Shown: positions 8,509 to 17,801, numbered from the stretch's first letter. The stretch: DNA of 64,000 nucleotides from Aeromonas enteropelogenes (GCF_000819845.1 NZ_CDCG01000004.1:124001-188000); one strand, 5' to 3'. Numbers and translations are program-made. Notes: generated by a model not told the origin, from the letters alone.

Positions 8509-9621
8509 ATGAAAAAGTGGTTTATTCCCCTGATTTGTCTCTGCCTGCCCTGGCTGGCCCAGGCGGCTGCACCGGCGCCGGCCAAGCGGCCGTTGCTGGA
8601 CATCGCCGATGTGCAGGGGATGCGCACCAACCAGCTGGTGGGTTACGGCCTGGTGGTCGGCCTGTCCGGTACCGGTGACAAGGGACAGGTCAAGTTTACC
8701 GGCCAGTCGATGACCAACATGCTCAAGCAGTTCGGCGTCCAGCTGCCAGAAGACATAGATCCCAAGCTCAAGAACGTGGCGGCGGTCTCGGTACAGGCCA
8801 CCCTGCCGGCGCTGGCGGGCAAGGGGCAGCTGGTGGACGTGACCGTCACGTCCATCGGGGATGCCAAGAGCCTGCGCGGGGGCTCCCTGCTGCTGACGCC
8901 GCTGCGGGGCATTGACGGCGAAGTCTATGCCGTCGCCCAGGGCAACCTGGTGGTGGCGGGGGTCAAGGCGGAAGGCCAGTCCGGCTCGTCAGTGACCATC
9001 AATGTGCCGACCGCCGGTATCATCCCCAACGGGGCCACCATAGAGCGGGAGGTAAAGAGCAGCTTCACCGAGAAGCCGGAGGTGACCCTCAACCTGCATC
9101 AGCCGAACTTCAAGACGGCCCGTAACGTCGAGCGTGCCATCAACCAGCAGCTGGGGCAGGTCGCCCGGGCGGTGAGTGCGGGGCGTATCCAGGTGATGGC
9201 CCCCAAGGACGAGAGCCAGCGGGTCTCCTTCATGGCCCTGCTGCAGGATATCCAGGTCGATACGGGCAAAGAGCGTCCCCGGGTGGTGTTCAACAGCCGT
9301 ACCGGTACCGTGGTGATGGGGCAGGGGGTCAAGGTGCGCAAGGCGGCGGTCAGCCATGGCAGCCTGACGGTGACCATAGGCGAGAGCAAGACGGTCAGCC
9401 AGCCCAATGCCTTCTCCAACGGCCAGACCACTACCACGCCCAACTCCCGGGTGCAGGTCGATCGGGAACGCAAGAACATGTTTGTCTGGCCGGAAGGCAC
9501 CTCCCTCGAGGTGATCGTGAAGGCAGTCAACTCCCTTGGCGCCACGCCGGATGACATCATGGCAATCCTGCAGGCGCTGGACGAAGCGGGTGCTCTCGAA
9601 GGGGAGTTGGTGGTTATTTAA
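8509..9621 (+). CDS. flgI: P-ring protein FlgI (lateral system)
   Basis: 370 residues from the ATG at 8509, preceded by TGAGG at 8498-8502; an upstream in-frame TTG at 8497 overlaps flgH and is a weaker choice. FlgI assembles the periplasmic P ring with help from FlgA. A clear signal peptide ([19 protein letters not shown]) is followed by the FlgI core, including [19 protein letters not shown] and [20 protein letters not shown] at the C terminus. Confidence 0.97.
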   Translation: MKKWFIPLICLCLPWLAQAAAPAPAKRPLLDIADVQGMRTNQLVGYGLVVGLSGTGDKGQVKFTGQSMTNMLKQFGVQLPEDIDPKLKNVAAVSVQATLPALAGKGQLVDVTVTSIGDAKSLRGGSLLLTPLRGIDGEVYAVAQGNLVVAGVKAEGQSGSSVTINVPTAGIIPNGATIEREVKSSFTEKPEVTLNLHQPNFKTARNVERAINQQLGQVARAVSAGRIQVMAPKDESQRVSFMALLQDIQVDTGKERPRVVFNSRTGTVVMGQGVKVRKAAVSHGSLTVTIGESKTVSQPNAFSNGQTTTTPNSRVQVDRERKNMFVWPEGTSLEVIVKAVNSLGATPDDIMAILQALDEAGALEGELVVI

Positions 9622-9629
9622 GGATTCAT

Positions 9630-10028
9630 ATGACCAGAATTACGAGCGAGCCTGGCTTCTATCAGGATCTCAATGAACTTCAGCAGATCAAAAGCAATCC
9701 GGACCAGCGGGCCGCCCTCGAGGCGGCCGCAGGCCAATTCGAGGTGAGCTTTCTGCAAACCGTGCTCAAGCACATGCGCTCGGCCAGTGATGCCCTGCAG
9801 GATGAAGAGGACAAGCTGATCAAGGGGGAGAGCCTCTACCGCGACATGTACGACAGCCAGCTGGCCATGAGCATGGTCAAGCGCGGCGGTCTGGGGCTCA
9901 AGGAACATATGGTCAGCCAGTTGGGGGGCGCGCTAAAGAATGTCGAGCCCGTGGTCGCTTCAGACTCCCAGACCCTGGCTGCATTCAGCCAGCCTCTGAA
10001 TTCGGCAAAAATGAAGAAGGTTGACTGA
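9630..10028 (+). CDS. flgJ: Short FlgJ, rod-cap domain only (lateral system)
   Basis: 132 residues. The conserved rod-binding domain is present (QFEVSFLQTVLKHMRSASDA and GESLYRDMYDSQLAMSMVKR). The C-terminal glucosaminidase (muramidase) domain that makes E. coli FlgJ about 313 residues is absent. The frame ends in a normal TGA that overlaps the flgK start, so this is a natural short form and not a frameshifted gene. Some other enzyme must open the cell wall for the rod; the SLT-type protein at 22771-23796 is a candidate. AAGGA precedes the start. Confidence 0.93.
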   Translation: MTRITSEPGFYQDLNELQQIKSNPDQRAALEAAAGQFEVSFLQTVLKHMRSASDALQDEEDKLIKGESLYRDMYDSQLAMSMVKRGGLGLKEHMVSQLGGALKNVEPVVASDSQTLAAFSQPLNSAKMKKVD

Positions 10029-11344
10029 TGTCACTGATCAATATCGGTTTTAGCGGTTTGAGCGCGGCCCAAATAGCCCTCAACGTTTCCGCCCAGAATA
10101 TTGCCAACGTCGATACCGCCGGCTACAGCCGCCAGGAGGCCACCATGGGCACCCTGGCCGGTTTCGGCCGCATGGACAACGGCATGGGAGTGGCGGTCAA
10201 CGGTGTTCGCCGGATAACCGATGCCTATATGGTGACCCAGCACTGGCGTGGCATGTCTGCCGTCGGTTCCTCCCTCTCTCATTACCAGTACATCAACACC
10301 GCCGAGCAGTTGCTGGGCAGCGAGTCGATGAATATCTCCAAGGGGCTGGACAGCTTCTTCTCGGCCCTGAGTGCCGCGGTGGACAGCCCGGAAACCCCGG
10401 CGCAGCGCAGCCAGATTGTCAGCTCGGCGGGTGCCCTGATCAACCGCTTCGGCCAGCTCAACGAGAGTCTGTTGACCCAGGAGAAGCAGATCGACGACCA
10501 GCTGGGCAGCTCGGTCAAGCAGGTCAACAGCTACCTGAACCAGGTTGCCGAACTCAACCAGCAGATCGCCGATCAGCAGAGCAAGGGGGTCAACACTTCG
10601 GCCCTCGAAGACAGCCGGGATCAGGTGGTGCGCGAACTCTCCGGTCTGGTGGAAGTGCGGGTCAACCGCCAGGGCGATGGCTCCTATGCCCTCAGCCTGC
10701 CGCAAGGTCAGCCGCTGGTGGTGGGAGGCAGCGCCAGCCGCCTCGCACTGACCGGCGACAAGCTCAAGCTGGATTTTGCCGGACAAACCTTCGAGATCCC
10801 CTCCCTGCAAGGGGGAAGCCTGGCGGGCATCCTCGATTATCGTGCCAACACCCTGCGCCCGATGCGGGACGAGATCGGCCAGATCGCCAAGCAGCTGGCG
10901 GAGGATTTCAACAAGGTGCAGATCGCCGGGGTGGATTTGAACGGCAATAAGGGCAAGGAGATGTTCGTCTATGACCCGCTGGATCCTGCCGGGACCCTGC
11001 GTCTGGCCGATGGCTTCACCGGTTCGGATCTGGCCTTCGCCAAGACTGGCGGGGCGGGGGACAACAGCAACCTGCAGGATATGCTGACCATCAAGGACGC
11101 CCAGTACGACGCCTACAGCTCCCTGCTGGGGGACCTGGCGGTCAAGAGCGGTCAGGCCAAGGCCACCATGGAGGCGGACGCCAACATGGAGAAGCAGCTG
11201 GCCCGCAACCTCAGCAGCGTCAGTGGCGTCAACCTGGATGAAGAGGGGATGAAGATCATGTCCTACACCCAGCTCTATCAGGCCAATGCCAAGGTGATCA
11301 GCACCGCCGATCAGCTGTTCGGCTCCATCCTCAACCTGTTCTAA
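10028..11344 (+). CDS. flgK: Hook-filament junction protein FlgK (lateral system)
   Basis: 438 residues, on the short side for FlgK (E. coli 547), which is common in lateral systems and implies smaller surface domains. FlgK is the first junction protein between hook and filament. The N-terminal signature is SAQNIANVDTAGYSRQEA and the C-terminal D0 helix is SYTQLYQANAKVISTADQLF. The middle coiled-coil stretch (residues about 140-210) is Gln-rich. It overlaps flgJ by one base. Confidence 0.96.
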   Translation: MSLINIGFSGLSAAQIALNVSAQNIANVDTAGYSRQEATMGTLAGFGRMDNGMGVAVNGVRRITDAYMVTQHWRGMSAVGSSLSHYQYINTAEQLLGSESMNISKGLDSFFSALSAAVDSPETPAQRSQIVSSAGALINRFGQLNESLLTQEKQIDDQLGSSVKQVNSYLNQVAELNQQIADQQSKGVNTSALEDSRDQVVRELSGLVEVRVNRQGDGSYALSLPQGQPLVVGGSASRLALTGDKLKLDFAGQTFEIPSLQGGSLAGILDYRANTLRPMRDEIGQIAKQLAEDFNKVQIAGVDLNGNKGKEMFVYDPLDPAGTLRLADGFTGSDLAFAKTGGAGDNSNLQDMLTIKDAQYDAYSSLLGDLAVKSGQAKATMEADANMEKQLARNLSSVSGVNLDEEGMKIMSYTQLYQANAKVISTADQLFGSILNLF

Positions 11345-11355
11345 GGGGCATCGTC

Positions 11356-12255
11356 ATGCGCGTGAGTACCAACCAGATCCAGCTTGGCATGCTCGACAAC
11401 CTGCAACGGGGACTGGGGGACTATGCCCGCCTCGATCGCCAGATCGCCAGCAACAAGCGGATTCTGCAGCCGTCCGACGATCCGGTCGGTAGCGTGCGCC
11501 TGCTGGGGTTGCACAAGGAACAGAGTGCGATGGAGCAGTACCAGAAGAACATCGCCAACGCCAAGAGCCAGCTCTCCCAGGGGGAGATCCAGCTCGACAG
11601 CATGACCAATATGCTGATGCGCCTGCGGGATCTGACCCAGATGGCGGCCACCGGCTCCATGTCCGATGAGGACCGCCGGGCCGCCGCCAGCGAAATGGCC
11701 ATCATCAAGGATGGTCTGTTGGATCTGGCCAACGCGCGCAACGAGAGTGGCTCCAGCCTGTTTGCCGGCAGTCAGGTGAACAACACCACCATAGTGAAAG
11801 AGGCCGATGGCAGCTACAGCTACAAGGGTGATGGCCTGGTGCGCGAGGTGACTATCGCCAAGGGGGTCACCATAGGGTTGAACCAGACCGCCGACAAGCT
11901 GTTCATCGATGATGGCGACTTCTTCAAGCAGCTCGATGAGACGGTGGCGGCGCTGGAGAGCGGCGCCCCGGATGCGGGAGAGAAGGCGGGTGCCATGCTG
12001 GATCGCAGTGCCACCCTGCAGGATGACATCAGCGACATGGTGAGTAATATAGGCGCCCGCATGAACTTGCTCGATCAGGTCGATGAGGGTCATGAAGAGA
12101 AGGGCATCTACAGCAAGGAACTCAGCAACCAGATTGAGTCCCTTGACTATGCCAGTGCGGTGACCAAGCAGGCTCATGTCCTGATGGCATTGCAAGTACA
12201 GCAGCAGGCGTTTGTCAAAGTGAACGGGCTCAGCCTGTTCAACTACATGCCGTAA
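11356..12255 (+). CDS. flgL: Hook-filament junction protein FlgL (lateral system)
   Basis: 299 residues, typical FlgL, the second junction protein and a flagellin relative. The flagellin-like N terminus reads MRVSTNQIQLGMLDNLQ with RILQPSDDPVGSVRLL near residue 36. The C terminus has the D0-like helix (YASAVTKQAHVLMALQVQQQ). It closes the recognised rod/hook/junction set; an unnamed gene follows 13 bases later, probably in the same transcript. Confidence 0.95.
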   Translation: MRVSTNQIQLGMLDNLQRGLGDYARLDRQIASNKRILQPSDDPVGSVRLLGLHKEQSAMEQYQKNIANAKSQLSQGEIQLDSMTNMLMRLRDLTQMAATGSMSDEDRRAAASEMAIIKDGLLDLANARNESGSSLFAGSQVNNTTIVKEADGSYSYKGDGLVREVTIAKGVTIGLNQTADKLFIDDGDFFKQLDETVAALESGAPDAGEKAGAMLDRSATLQDDISDMVSNIGARMNLLDQVDEGHEEKGIYSKELSNQIESLDYASAVTKQAHVLMALQVQQQAFVKVNGLSLFNYMP

Positions 12256-12268
12256 CAAGTGAGAAACC

Positions 12269-13276
12269 ATGATGAAGATCCAGGCCACCCGAGCCGGCGG
12301 GATAGCAGAGACCCCCGCGCACCCCAGATTGCAGGGGCGGACGGAGGCTGAGCAACCCCTTCATTCTGGCAAGAAATCTTCTTTTCGGGCCCCCGATGTC
12401 ACCAAGCTGGATCGCTGGGCCCTGATGAGCGTGGCCCAGCAAAGGATCGCCCATGCCCAGGGGGGCGAACAGGCCCTCAGCCGTATCTGGGGCGAACTCA
12501 AGCGGGTCGAGCAGCAACTGTCACAACGCAGCGTGGCCGGCAGCGATATCGCCAGCCGTCTCAAACAGATGGAAGCCCAGCTCATCCAGCCCCAGGGGCC
12601 GCTGACCGCAGAACTCAAGCCGCGCCTGCTGGCATCGGCGAGCGAAAGCCGGATCAATTACAGTGCTGATCAGCTGGATCTGCTATCCCCCCGCAATGGC
12701 AGCGAACGACTGGTCTTCTCCTTTCCCCAGAGCGGCAGTGCGGTGGAAGTGCAACTGCCTGCCGGCGCCAGCCAGAAGGAGGCCGTCGGCCGCCTCGATC
12801 AGGCGCTGCGCAAGGAACATATCCAGGCCCGGCTCAACGAACTGGGCAAGCTGGAGCTTTCCATCGCCGACAACCAGCGGCGCAAGCTTGATGAACCCGT
12901 GCTGATCAGTGGCGAAGGGATCCGGATCCCGGCGGGCAACCCTGTGCCAATCCAGTTCAAGGCCGCAGCGGGTCAGCTGACCCGGCTGGGAGAGGGGATC
13001 AGTCAGGGTGAGCTGCGCCAGGAGCGGCAACGGCTGCAACGGATGCTGGCGGAGATCGAACACTCGGTGCGCGATCTCAAGCAGTTTCGCCAGAAGATGG
13101 TCAAGCAGCTGGCTCAGGTCAAGGCGCGCACCCAGTCGGCCACCCCGGCGGAGCTGGAACAGATCCAGTCGCTGCTGGCCAGCCAGCTCAGGGAAGGGGG
13201 CTTTGCCGGCACCATGTCGGGCCTGCTGGCCCAGGCCAATGTTTCCCGCCAGAATGTAGTGGCACTCCTGAGCTGA
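12269..13276 (+). CDS. Unnamed flagellar gene with flagellin-like C-terminal helix
   Basis: 335 residues; I do not recognise a named family. It starts 13 bases after flgL, so it is probably the last gene of the flgB operon. Residues about 70-110 and 245-300 are charged, coiled-coil-prone helices. Residues about 165-230 form a beta/alpha stretch (VEVQLPAGASQKEAVGRLDQ, then a GKLELS strand) that recalls the flagellin IN motif found in flagellins and FliD. The last 20 residues, GLLAQANVSRQNVVALLS, look like the flagellin D0 C terminus (compare LLR-ending LafA at 15061-15900). No flagellin N-terminal D0 segment and no signal peptide are visible. Inference: an exported axial or filament-associated protein, or its assembly helper. 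Confidence 0.75.
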   Translation: MMKIQATRAGGIAETPAHPRLQGRTEAEQPLHSGKKSSFRAPDVTKLDRWALMSVAQQRIAHAQGGEQALSRIWGELKRVEQQLSQRSVAGSDIASRLKQMEAQLIQPQGPLTAELKPRLLASASESRINYSADQLDLLSPRNGSERLVFSFPQSGSAVEVQLPAGASQKEAVGRLDQALRKEHIQARLNELGKLELSIADNQRRKLDEPVLISGEGIRIPAGNPVPIQFKAAAGQLTRLGEGISQGELRQERQRLQRMLAEIEHSVRDLKQFRQKMVKQLAQVKARTQSATPAELEQIQSLLASQLREGGFAGTMSGLLAQANVSRQNVVALLS

Positions 13277-13319
13277 AGAGACGCTCTTCCGATACCTCAT
13301 ATCAAGTGGCAGCAAAACC

Positions 13320-14603
13320 ATGATTGACTACTTCCCGCAGCACGCCGAGGTGCTGGCCAGGCGCTGGCCGCGCCTGCTGGCCCATCTGCAAGGCTGCGAC
13401 ATCAATGCCGTACCGGCCGAACTCATTGAAGGGTTGAGCTCCACCCTCGTCATCAATGGCATCCAGCTGACCAGCCGTCATGACAGGGTACGCGAGGCCG
13501 AAAAAATTGCCGCAGGTGCCCCCGAGGATCTCGGCGAGCTGACCCTGTACGGGACCGGACTCGGAGATCTGCCCAGGGTGTTGCTGCGCCGCAAACGGCT
13601 GCGCCGGCTCAACATCAAGGTGATGAACTCCGCCGTCTTTGCGCTGGTGCTGCACCTGACGGATCAGGGGGACTGGCTGGCCGACCCCAGGGTGCGGCTG
13701 ATGCTGCCGGAAGAGAACGAGCTGGTGATGTCCCCCTTCCTGTTCCTGGCCTCCGAGCTGGAGCTGGCCGACGAACAGAGCGCCAAGATCCGGGATCGGG
13801 TGTTGATCCAGAGTCGCCGCGAGCTGTTCAACGCCGAATATGCCAGCGACAGGATCGTCAACCGCCTGCACGACAACCTCGAGTTGCTGCGCCAGGATCG
13901 GGATGTGGCCAGCCTGTTCAACACCCTGAAGGGACGGGAAGTCTATGTTCTGGCGACCGGCCCCACCCTGGCGGATCATCTGCCCAGGCTCAGGCAAATT
14001 AGGGAGCAGGCGAACCGCCCCCTGTTCATCAGCGTGGATACTGCCCTGCGTCCCTTGCTGGAGCACGGGATCCGGCCCGACATAGTGGTCAGCGTGGATA
14101 TCAACATTCACCAGGGGATCCTGCACCCCGAATGGTCTGACGATATTGCCCTGGTCTACATCCCCATGGTGAGCAAGGCCGTACTCTCCGGCTGGAGGGG
14201 GCCGCGTTACGGCGCCTACGAACAGCTGGATAGCTATGCCAAGCTCAACAAGGTCGCTCCACGGGCCACTCTGTTTACCGGGGGGAGCGTGATCCATCCC
14301 GCCACCGATCTGGCGGTGAAGATGGGAGCCCGGCAGATCACCCTGTTCGGGGCCGACTTTGCCTATCCGAGAGACAAGAGCCACACCGGCTGGGATGAGG
14401 GGCAGCTGGGGGCCCAGTCCCATTACGGTCGTCGTACCGTACCAAACGGTCATGGTGCACCGGTAAAAACCCTGCTGAGCTTCTGTATCTATCTGAACTA
14501 TATGGAGCTCTACATCAAGATGCAGCCCGGGGTGCGCTTTATGAACAGCAGCCGGGAAGGGGCCCGCATTCTGGGTACCACCTATAACGAGGAGTTCGCC
14601 TGA
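13320..14603 (+). CDS. maf-5: Maf-type motility-associated factor (flagellin modification)
   Basis: 427 residues. The core from about residue 200 (GREVYVLATGPTLADHLPRL, then FISVDTALRPLLEHGIRPD and VSVDINIH) is the Maf/DUF115 fold, related to sialic-acid-type transferases and to MptE-like pyrophosphokinases. Maf proteins of Campylobacter, Helicobacter and Aeromonas attach nonulosonic acids to flagellin. The position just upstream of lafA suggests LafA as substrate. As I recall, an independently transcribed maf-5 occupies this place in A. hydrophila AH-3; the symbol is given on that basis. Its stop overlaps the next gene by one base. Confidence 0.85.
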   Translation: MIDYFPQHAEVLARRWPRLLAHLQGCDINAVPAELIEGLSSTLVINGIQLTSRHDRVREAEKIAAGAPEDLGELTLYGTGLGDLPRVLLRRKRLRRLNIKVMNSAVFALVLHLTDQGDWLADPRVRLMLPEENELVMSPFLFLASELELADEQSAKIRDRVLIQSRRELFNAEYASDRIVNRLHDNLELLRQDRDVASLFNTLKGREVYVLATGPTLADHLPRLRQIREQANRPLFISVDTALRPLLEHGIRPDIVVSVDINIHQGILHPEWSDDIALVYIPMVSKAVLSGWRGPRYGAYEQLDSYAKLNKVAPRATLFTGGSVIHPATDLAVKMGARQITLFGADFAYPRDKSHTGWDEGQLGAQSHYGRRTVPNGHGAPVKTLLSFCIYLNYMELYIKMQPGVRFMNSSREGARILGTTYNEEFA

Positions 14604-14878
14604 TGCTGGATATCGAGAGCTTCAAGTCAGGGGCGGATGCGCTGGCGGGCATGCTGCGGGCCGGTCAGGATGAGGCCGCCTGCTATGAGTGCGGTCGCAT
14701 GCTGCAACTGCTGATCCCCTTCATGCCCCAGATGTCTGCCGATGTGCAGGGGGAGATGCTGGCCCTCTCCAAGCTGCTGCTGCAGTGTCAGGAGCGCCAT
14801 GACTGGTTCGGCCAGTGCGACTATCTGGAGTTTGAACTGCCGGTGCTGCTGGACCGGCTGGCCGCCGAGCTGTCATAG
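14603..14878 (+). CDS. Small unknown protein coupled to maf
   Basis: 91 residues, start overlapping the maf stop (TGATG). The product is acidic, Leu/Met/Gln-rich and probably all-helical, with four Cys residues (Cys-Tyr-Glu-Cys near residue 28, two more near 63 and 72). It resembles small flagellar chaperones in size and composition, but no family signature is visible. Coupling to maf and termination directly after it (14904-14927) suggest that it works with Maf or with the flagellin encoded next door, for example as a chaperone. That role is inference only. Confidence 0.7.
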   Translation: MLDIESFKSGADALAGMLRAGQDEAACYECGRMLQLLIPFMPQMSADVQGEMLALSKLLLQCQERHDWFGQCDYLEFELPVLLDRLAAELS

Positions 14879-14903
14879 GGACGGATTGGCAAAGAAGAGA
14901 AAA

Positions 14904-14927
14904 TGTCGGCCCGGTGCCGGCATTTTT
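14904..14927 (+). terminator. Intrinsic terminator between the maf unit and lafA
   Basis: Inverted repeat TGTCGGC / GCCGGCA (7 pairs, one G-T) with a five-base loop, followed by TTTTT. It separates the maf transcription unit from lafA, which therefore needs its own promoter in 14928-15060. Confidence 0.75.
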
Positions 14928-15060
14928 ATTTGGGAAGCCGTGTGCGGCCGCAGGGTGAAAAAAAACTGGTCCGGATTCTCAATTTTTGGCGGGTGATGGT
15001 CGTCCTTACTCTTTGTCAACCAAACAAGCTGCTGCGCAGCCCCACATAGAGGAAATCACC

Positions 15061-15900
15061 ATGGGCTTGTCCATTCATACCAACTTCGCATCCATGACCA
15101 CCCAGAGCCAGCTGAACACCACCAACAAGATGCTGGGTACCGCCATGCAGCGTCTGGGTACCGGTCTGCGTATCAACTCCGCTGCCGATGATGCAGCCGG
15201 TCTGCAAATCGCCACCCGTCTGCAAGCCCAGTCCAACGGCCAGAAGGTTGGTATGCGCAACGCCCAGGATGCCATCTCCATGATGCAGACCGCCGAAGGC
15301 GCCATGGACGAGATGACCAACATCACCCAGCGCATGAAAGATCTGGCTACCCAGGCAGCCAACGGCACTAACAGCACCAAAGACATTGCCGCCATGGACG
15401 CCGAGTTTGGCGAGCTGAGTGCTGAGCTGCAAAACATTAGTAAAAACACCACCTTCGGTGGTACCAAACTGCTGGACGCAGGTGGCAAGTTCGAGACCGG
15501 TGCCGTCTCCTTCCAGATCGGCGCCAGCAAGGATGAAGTACTGAAAATGGATGCCAACACTCAGGTTAAAGCCGTGAATACCGCGATCAGTACTGCTGCT
15601 GGCGTTACTTTGGACGCGTCTACTGCTTCAGGTCAGATCACCGCGATGGACACCATGCTTGAGAAGATTGGTGAAGCCCGTTCCACCTTCGGTGCCAACA
15701 TCAACCGTCTGGACCACACCATCAACAACCTCTCCAACATGAAAGAGAACACCGACATGGCCAACGGTCGCATCATGGATGCCGACTTCGCCCAGGAAAC
15801 CACCAGCATGACCAAGAACCAGATGCTGATGCAGGCTGGCATGTCCGTGCTGTCCAACTCCAACCAGATGACCGGCATGGTAACTTCCCTGCTGCGTTAA
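15061..15900 (+). CDS. lafA: Lateral flagellin LafA
   Basis: 279 residues from the ATG at 15061, preceded by AGAGGAAA; a longer frame from 14986 has no flagellin character. LafA is the filament subunit of the lateral flagella used for swarming. Conserved D0/D1 ends are present: [39 protein letters not shown], and C-terminal [18 protein letters not shown] ending LLR. The central variable domain is very short, normal for lateral flagellins, and Ser/Thr residues around 170-215 are possible glycosylation targets of the upstream Maf. Codon choice is strongly biased to C-ending, high-expression codons. Terminators on both sides suggest a monocistronic message. Confidence 0.97.
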   Translation: MGLSIHTNFASMTTQSQLNTTNKMLGTAMQRLGTGLRINSAADDAAGLQIATRLQAQSNGQKVGMRNAQDAISMMQTAEGAMDEMTNITQRMKDLATQAANGTNSTKDIAAMDAEFGELSAELQNISKNTTFGGTKLLDAGGKFETGAVSFQIGASKDEVLKMDANTQVKAVNTAISTAAGVTLDASTASGQITAMDTMLEKIGEARSTFGANINRLDHTINNLSNMKENTDMANGRIMDADFAQETTSMTKNQMLMQAGMSVLSNSNQMTGMVTSLLR

Positions 15901-15908
15901 TGGTGTGG

Positions 15909-15936
15909 CGGGCCGCCTGCGGGTGGCCCGTTTTCT
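15909..15936 (+). terminator. lafA terminator
   Basis: Nine-pair stem CGGGCCGCC / GGTGGCCCG with loop TGCG, followed by TTTTCTT, beginning 9 bases after the lafA stop. Strong GC-rich stem as expected for a highly expressed flagellin gene. Confidence 0.85.
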
Positions 15937-16012
15937 TGCCGTGTCTGGGGCAAAGGGGAAACCGGCCTTTTGCCACAGACATGCCATCAAGCTTTCAAGA
16001 AGGGTATGAAGA

Positions 16013-17296
16013 ATGCAGATCGATCCCGCCGGCACGGCGATGCAACTGGTCGCCCTTGAGCGGCAGAACATGGACAAGCTGCTGAAAAAGCAGATGGACA
16101 GCATCACGGGTCAGCGCAAGGCGCTCACAGCCCTGCACACCAAGCTCTCCAGCTTCCAGACCATGCTCAAGGATCTCAACAAGGCCTCCAACCTGCAGGC
16201 CCAGAAGGGGACGGTCTCGCAAGAAGGGTTCATGAAGGTGACCAGCGATGGCACCGCCAGCTCAGGCCAGTACAACCTCTTTGTCGAACAGCTTGCCCAG
16301 GCTCATCAGGTCGGCCTCTCCCTGGATAGCGAGAGCGCCCAGCTGCCCGCCACCGGCACCCTCTCGCTGGAGGTGAAGGGCAAGAAGCTGGAGATCGATC
16401 TGGCCAGCCTGCCCGCCGGTTCCACCGTCAAGGACCTGGTGTCCGAAATCAATGACGCCAAGGACAATCCCGGGGTCAAGGCCACCCTGGTGCGCTCCGA
16501 TGGCAAGGTCAACCTGGTATTGACCAGCACCGAAACCGGTACCGAAAACGCCATCGCCATCAACTATTCCGGCGATGCGGGCGACATGCTGGGCACGGCT
16601 CTGGCCGGCAAGCGCGACATCACCAAGGCGCAGGATGCCAAGCTGCAGATGGGGGGGGACAACCCGCTGACCATAGTCTCCGCCAGCAACAAGGTGGAGA
16701 ACGTCATCGACGGCCTGACCCTGGAGCTGACCAAGGCGCAAAAGCCGGGGGAGGCGCCGCTGCAGGTGGTAGTCGCCCAGGACAAGGAGGCGGTCACCGG
16801 TTCACTCAAGAAGTTTGTCGACAGTTACAACGAGCTGGTGGACGAGCTGGCCAAGATGACCTCGAGCGACCCCAAATCACCGGGAGCGCTGGCCTCGGAC
16901 AGCGGCATCCGCAGCCTCAAGAGCATGCTGGGAAACAGCGTGCGGGATCTGCCCAACGGCATGACCCTGGGCTCGCTCGGGATCAAGACCGACCGGTACG
17001 GCAAGCTCTCCTTCAACGAGACCGACTTCAACAAGGCGCTGGAGAAGGATCCCGAGCTGCTGGGCAAGGCACTGCTGGGGGATGATGGTCTGCTCAAGCG
17101 GATGAGCACGGATCTCGATCCTTACGTCAAGCGCGATGGCGTGCTCAAGTCGCGCAACGCCGGTCTGGATGCCAATGAAAAACGGGTCAATGACCGGATG
17201 GCTGCGCTGGATCGCAAGATGGAAGCCGCGTATAAACGCTACCTCAACCAGTTCACCACTATGAACCAGATGCTGCAGAGCATGGGGGCGTTCTGA
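16013..17296 (+). CDS. lafB: Lateral filament cap protein LafB (FliD)
   Basis: 427 residues, normal for FliD. The cap pentamer at the filament tip guides flagellin insertion. It begins MQIDPAGTAMQLVALERQNM and has the long coiled N- and C-terminal segments of FliD (C terminus AAYKRYLNQFTTMNQMLQSM). A flagellin IN-type segment lies around residues 105-175. GAAGGG precedes the start. First gene after the lafA terminator; lafC follows 42 bases later. Confidence 0.95.
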   Translation: MQIDPAGTAMQLVALERQNMDKLLKKQMDSITGQRKALTALHTKLSSFQTMLKDLNKASNLQAQKGTVSQEGFMKVTSDGTASSGQYNLFVEQLAQAHQVGLSLDSESAQLPATGTLSLEVKGKKLEIDLASLPAGSTVKDLVSEINDAKDNPGVKATLVRSDGKVNLVLTSTETGTENAIAINYSGDAGDMLGTALAGKRDITKAQDAKLQMGGDNPLTIVSASNKVENVIDGLTLELTKAQKPGEAPLQVVVAQDKEAVTGSLKKFVDSYNELVDELAKMTSSDPKSPGALASDSGIRSLKSMLGNSVRDLPNGMTLGSLGIKTDRYGKLSFNETDFNKALEKDPELLGKALLGDDGLLKRMSTDLDPYVKRDGVLKSRNAGLDANEKRVNDRMAALDRKMEAAYKRYLNQFTTMNQMLQSMGAF

Positions 17297-17338
17297 CGTC
17301 ACCACTCTGTCGCAGAACCTTAATCGAGCGAGTCCGAG

Positions 17339-17731
17339 ATGTTTGAACCTCAAGATGGTTATGATGCCTACCAGTTTGCTGCCACCCAGGCCAAGGCGGC
17401 CAGCGCCGATCCGCACCAGCTGGTGCTGATGCTGATGGATGGCCTGCTGGACGAGATTGCCAGGGCTGAGGGACATATTCTGGCCAAGCAGTTTGAGCGC
17501 AAGGGACAGGCGATCAGCAAGTGCCTGCAGATCCTGGGAGGGCTCGACAGCGCCCTGGACATGGAGAAGGGGGGTGAGCTGGCCGCCAATCTGCATCGTC
17601 TCTATGACTATTGCGGACAGAAGCTGTTCGAGATCAGCGTGTCCAACAATGTGGCCGGTTTTGCCGAAGTGCGCAGCATTCTGGGCGAGCTGAAGGACGG
17701 ATGGGAAGTCATGGCCCGTCAACCCCGTTAA
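17339..17731 (+). CDS. lafC: Flagellin chaperone LafC (FliS)
   Basis: 130 residues, the usual FliS size. FliS binds the C-terminal D0 helix of flagellin in the cytosol and prevents premature polymerisation. The family motif is present: YDAYQFAATQAKAASADPHQ followed by LVLMLMDGLLDEIARAEGH. All-helical. Located after lafB as in other lateral systems; 132 bases separate it from lafX and contain a sigma-54 element. Confidence 0.94.
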   Translation: MFEPQDGYDAYQFAATQAKAASADPHQLVLMLMDGLLDEIARAEGHILAKQFERKGQAISKCLQILGGLDSALDMEKGGELAANLHRLYDYCGQKLFEISVSNNVAGFAEVRSILGELKDGWEVMARQPR

Positions 17732-17801
17732 GGCGGAAGTGCAGTTTCCCGCCTGTTCCCCGGATCTCGCGCTCCGCCGCGATGCGGGGCGCAGTATCAT
17801 T

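Noticed and set aside
14928..15060. A sigma-28 promoter for lafA (A-rich stretch and TCCGGATT).
   Set aside because: Neither half fits TAAAGTTT-N11-GCCGATAA well. lafA must have a promoter here, but I cannot place it from the sequence.
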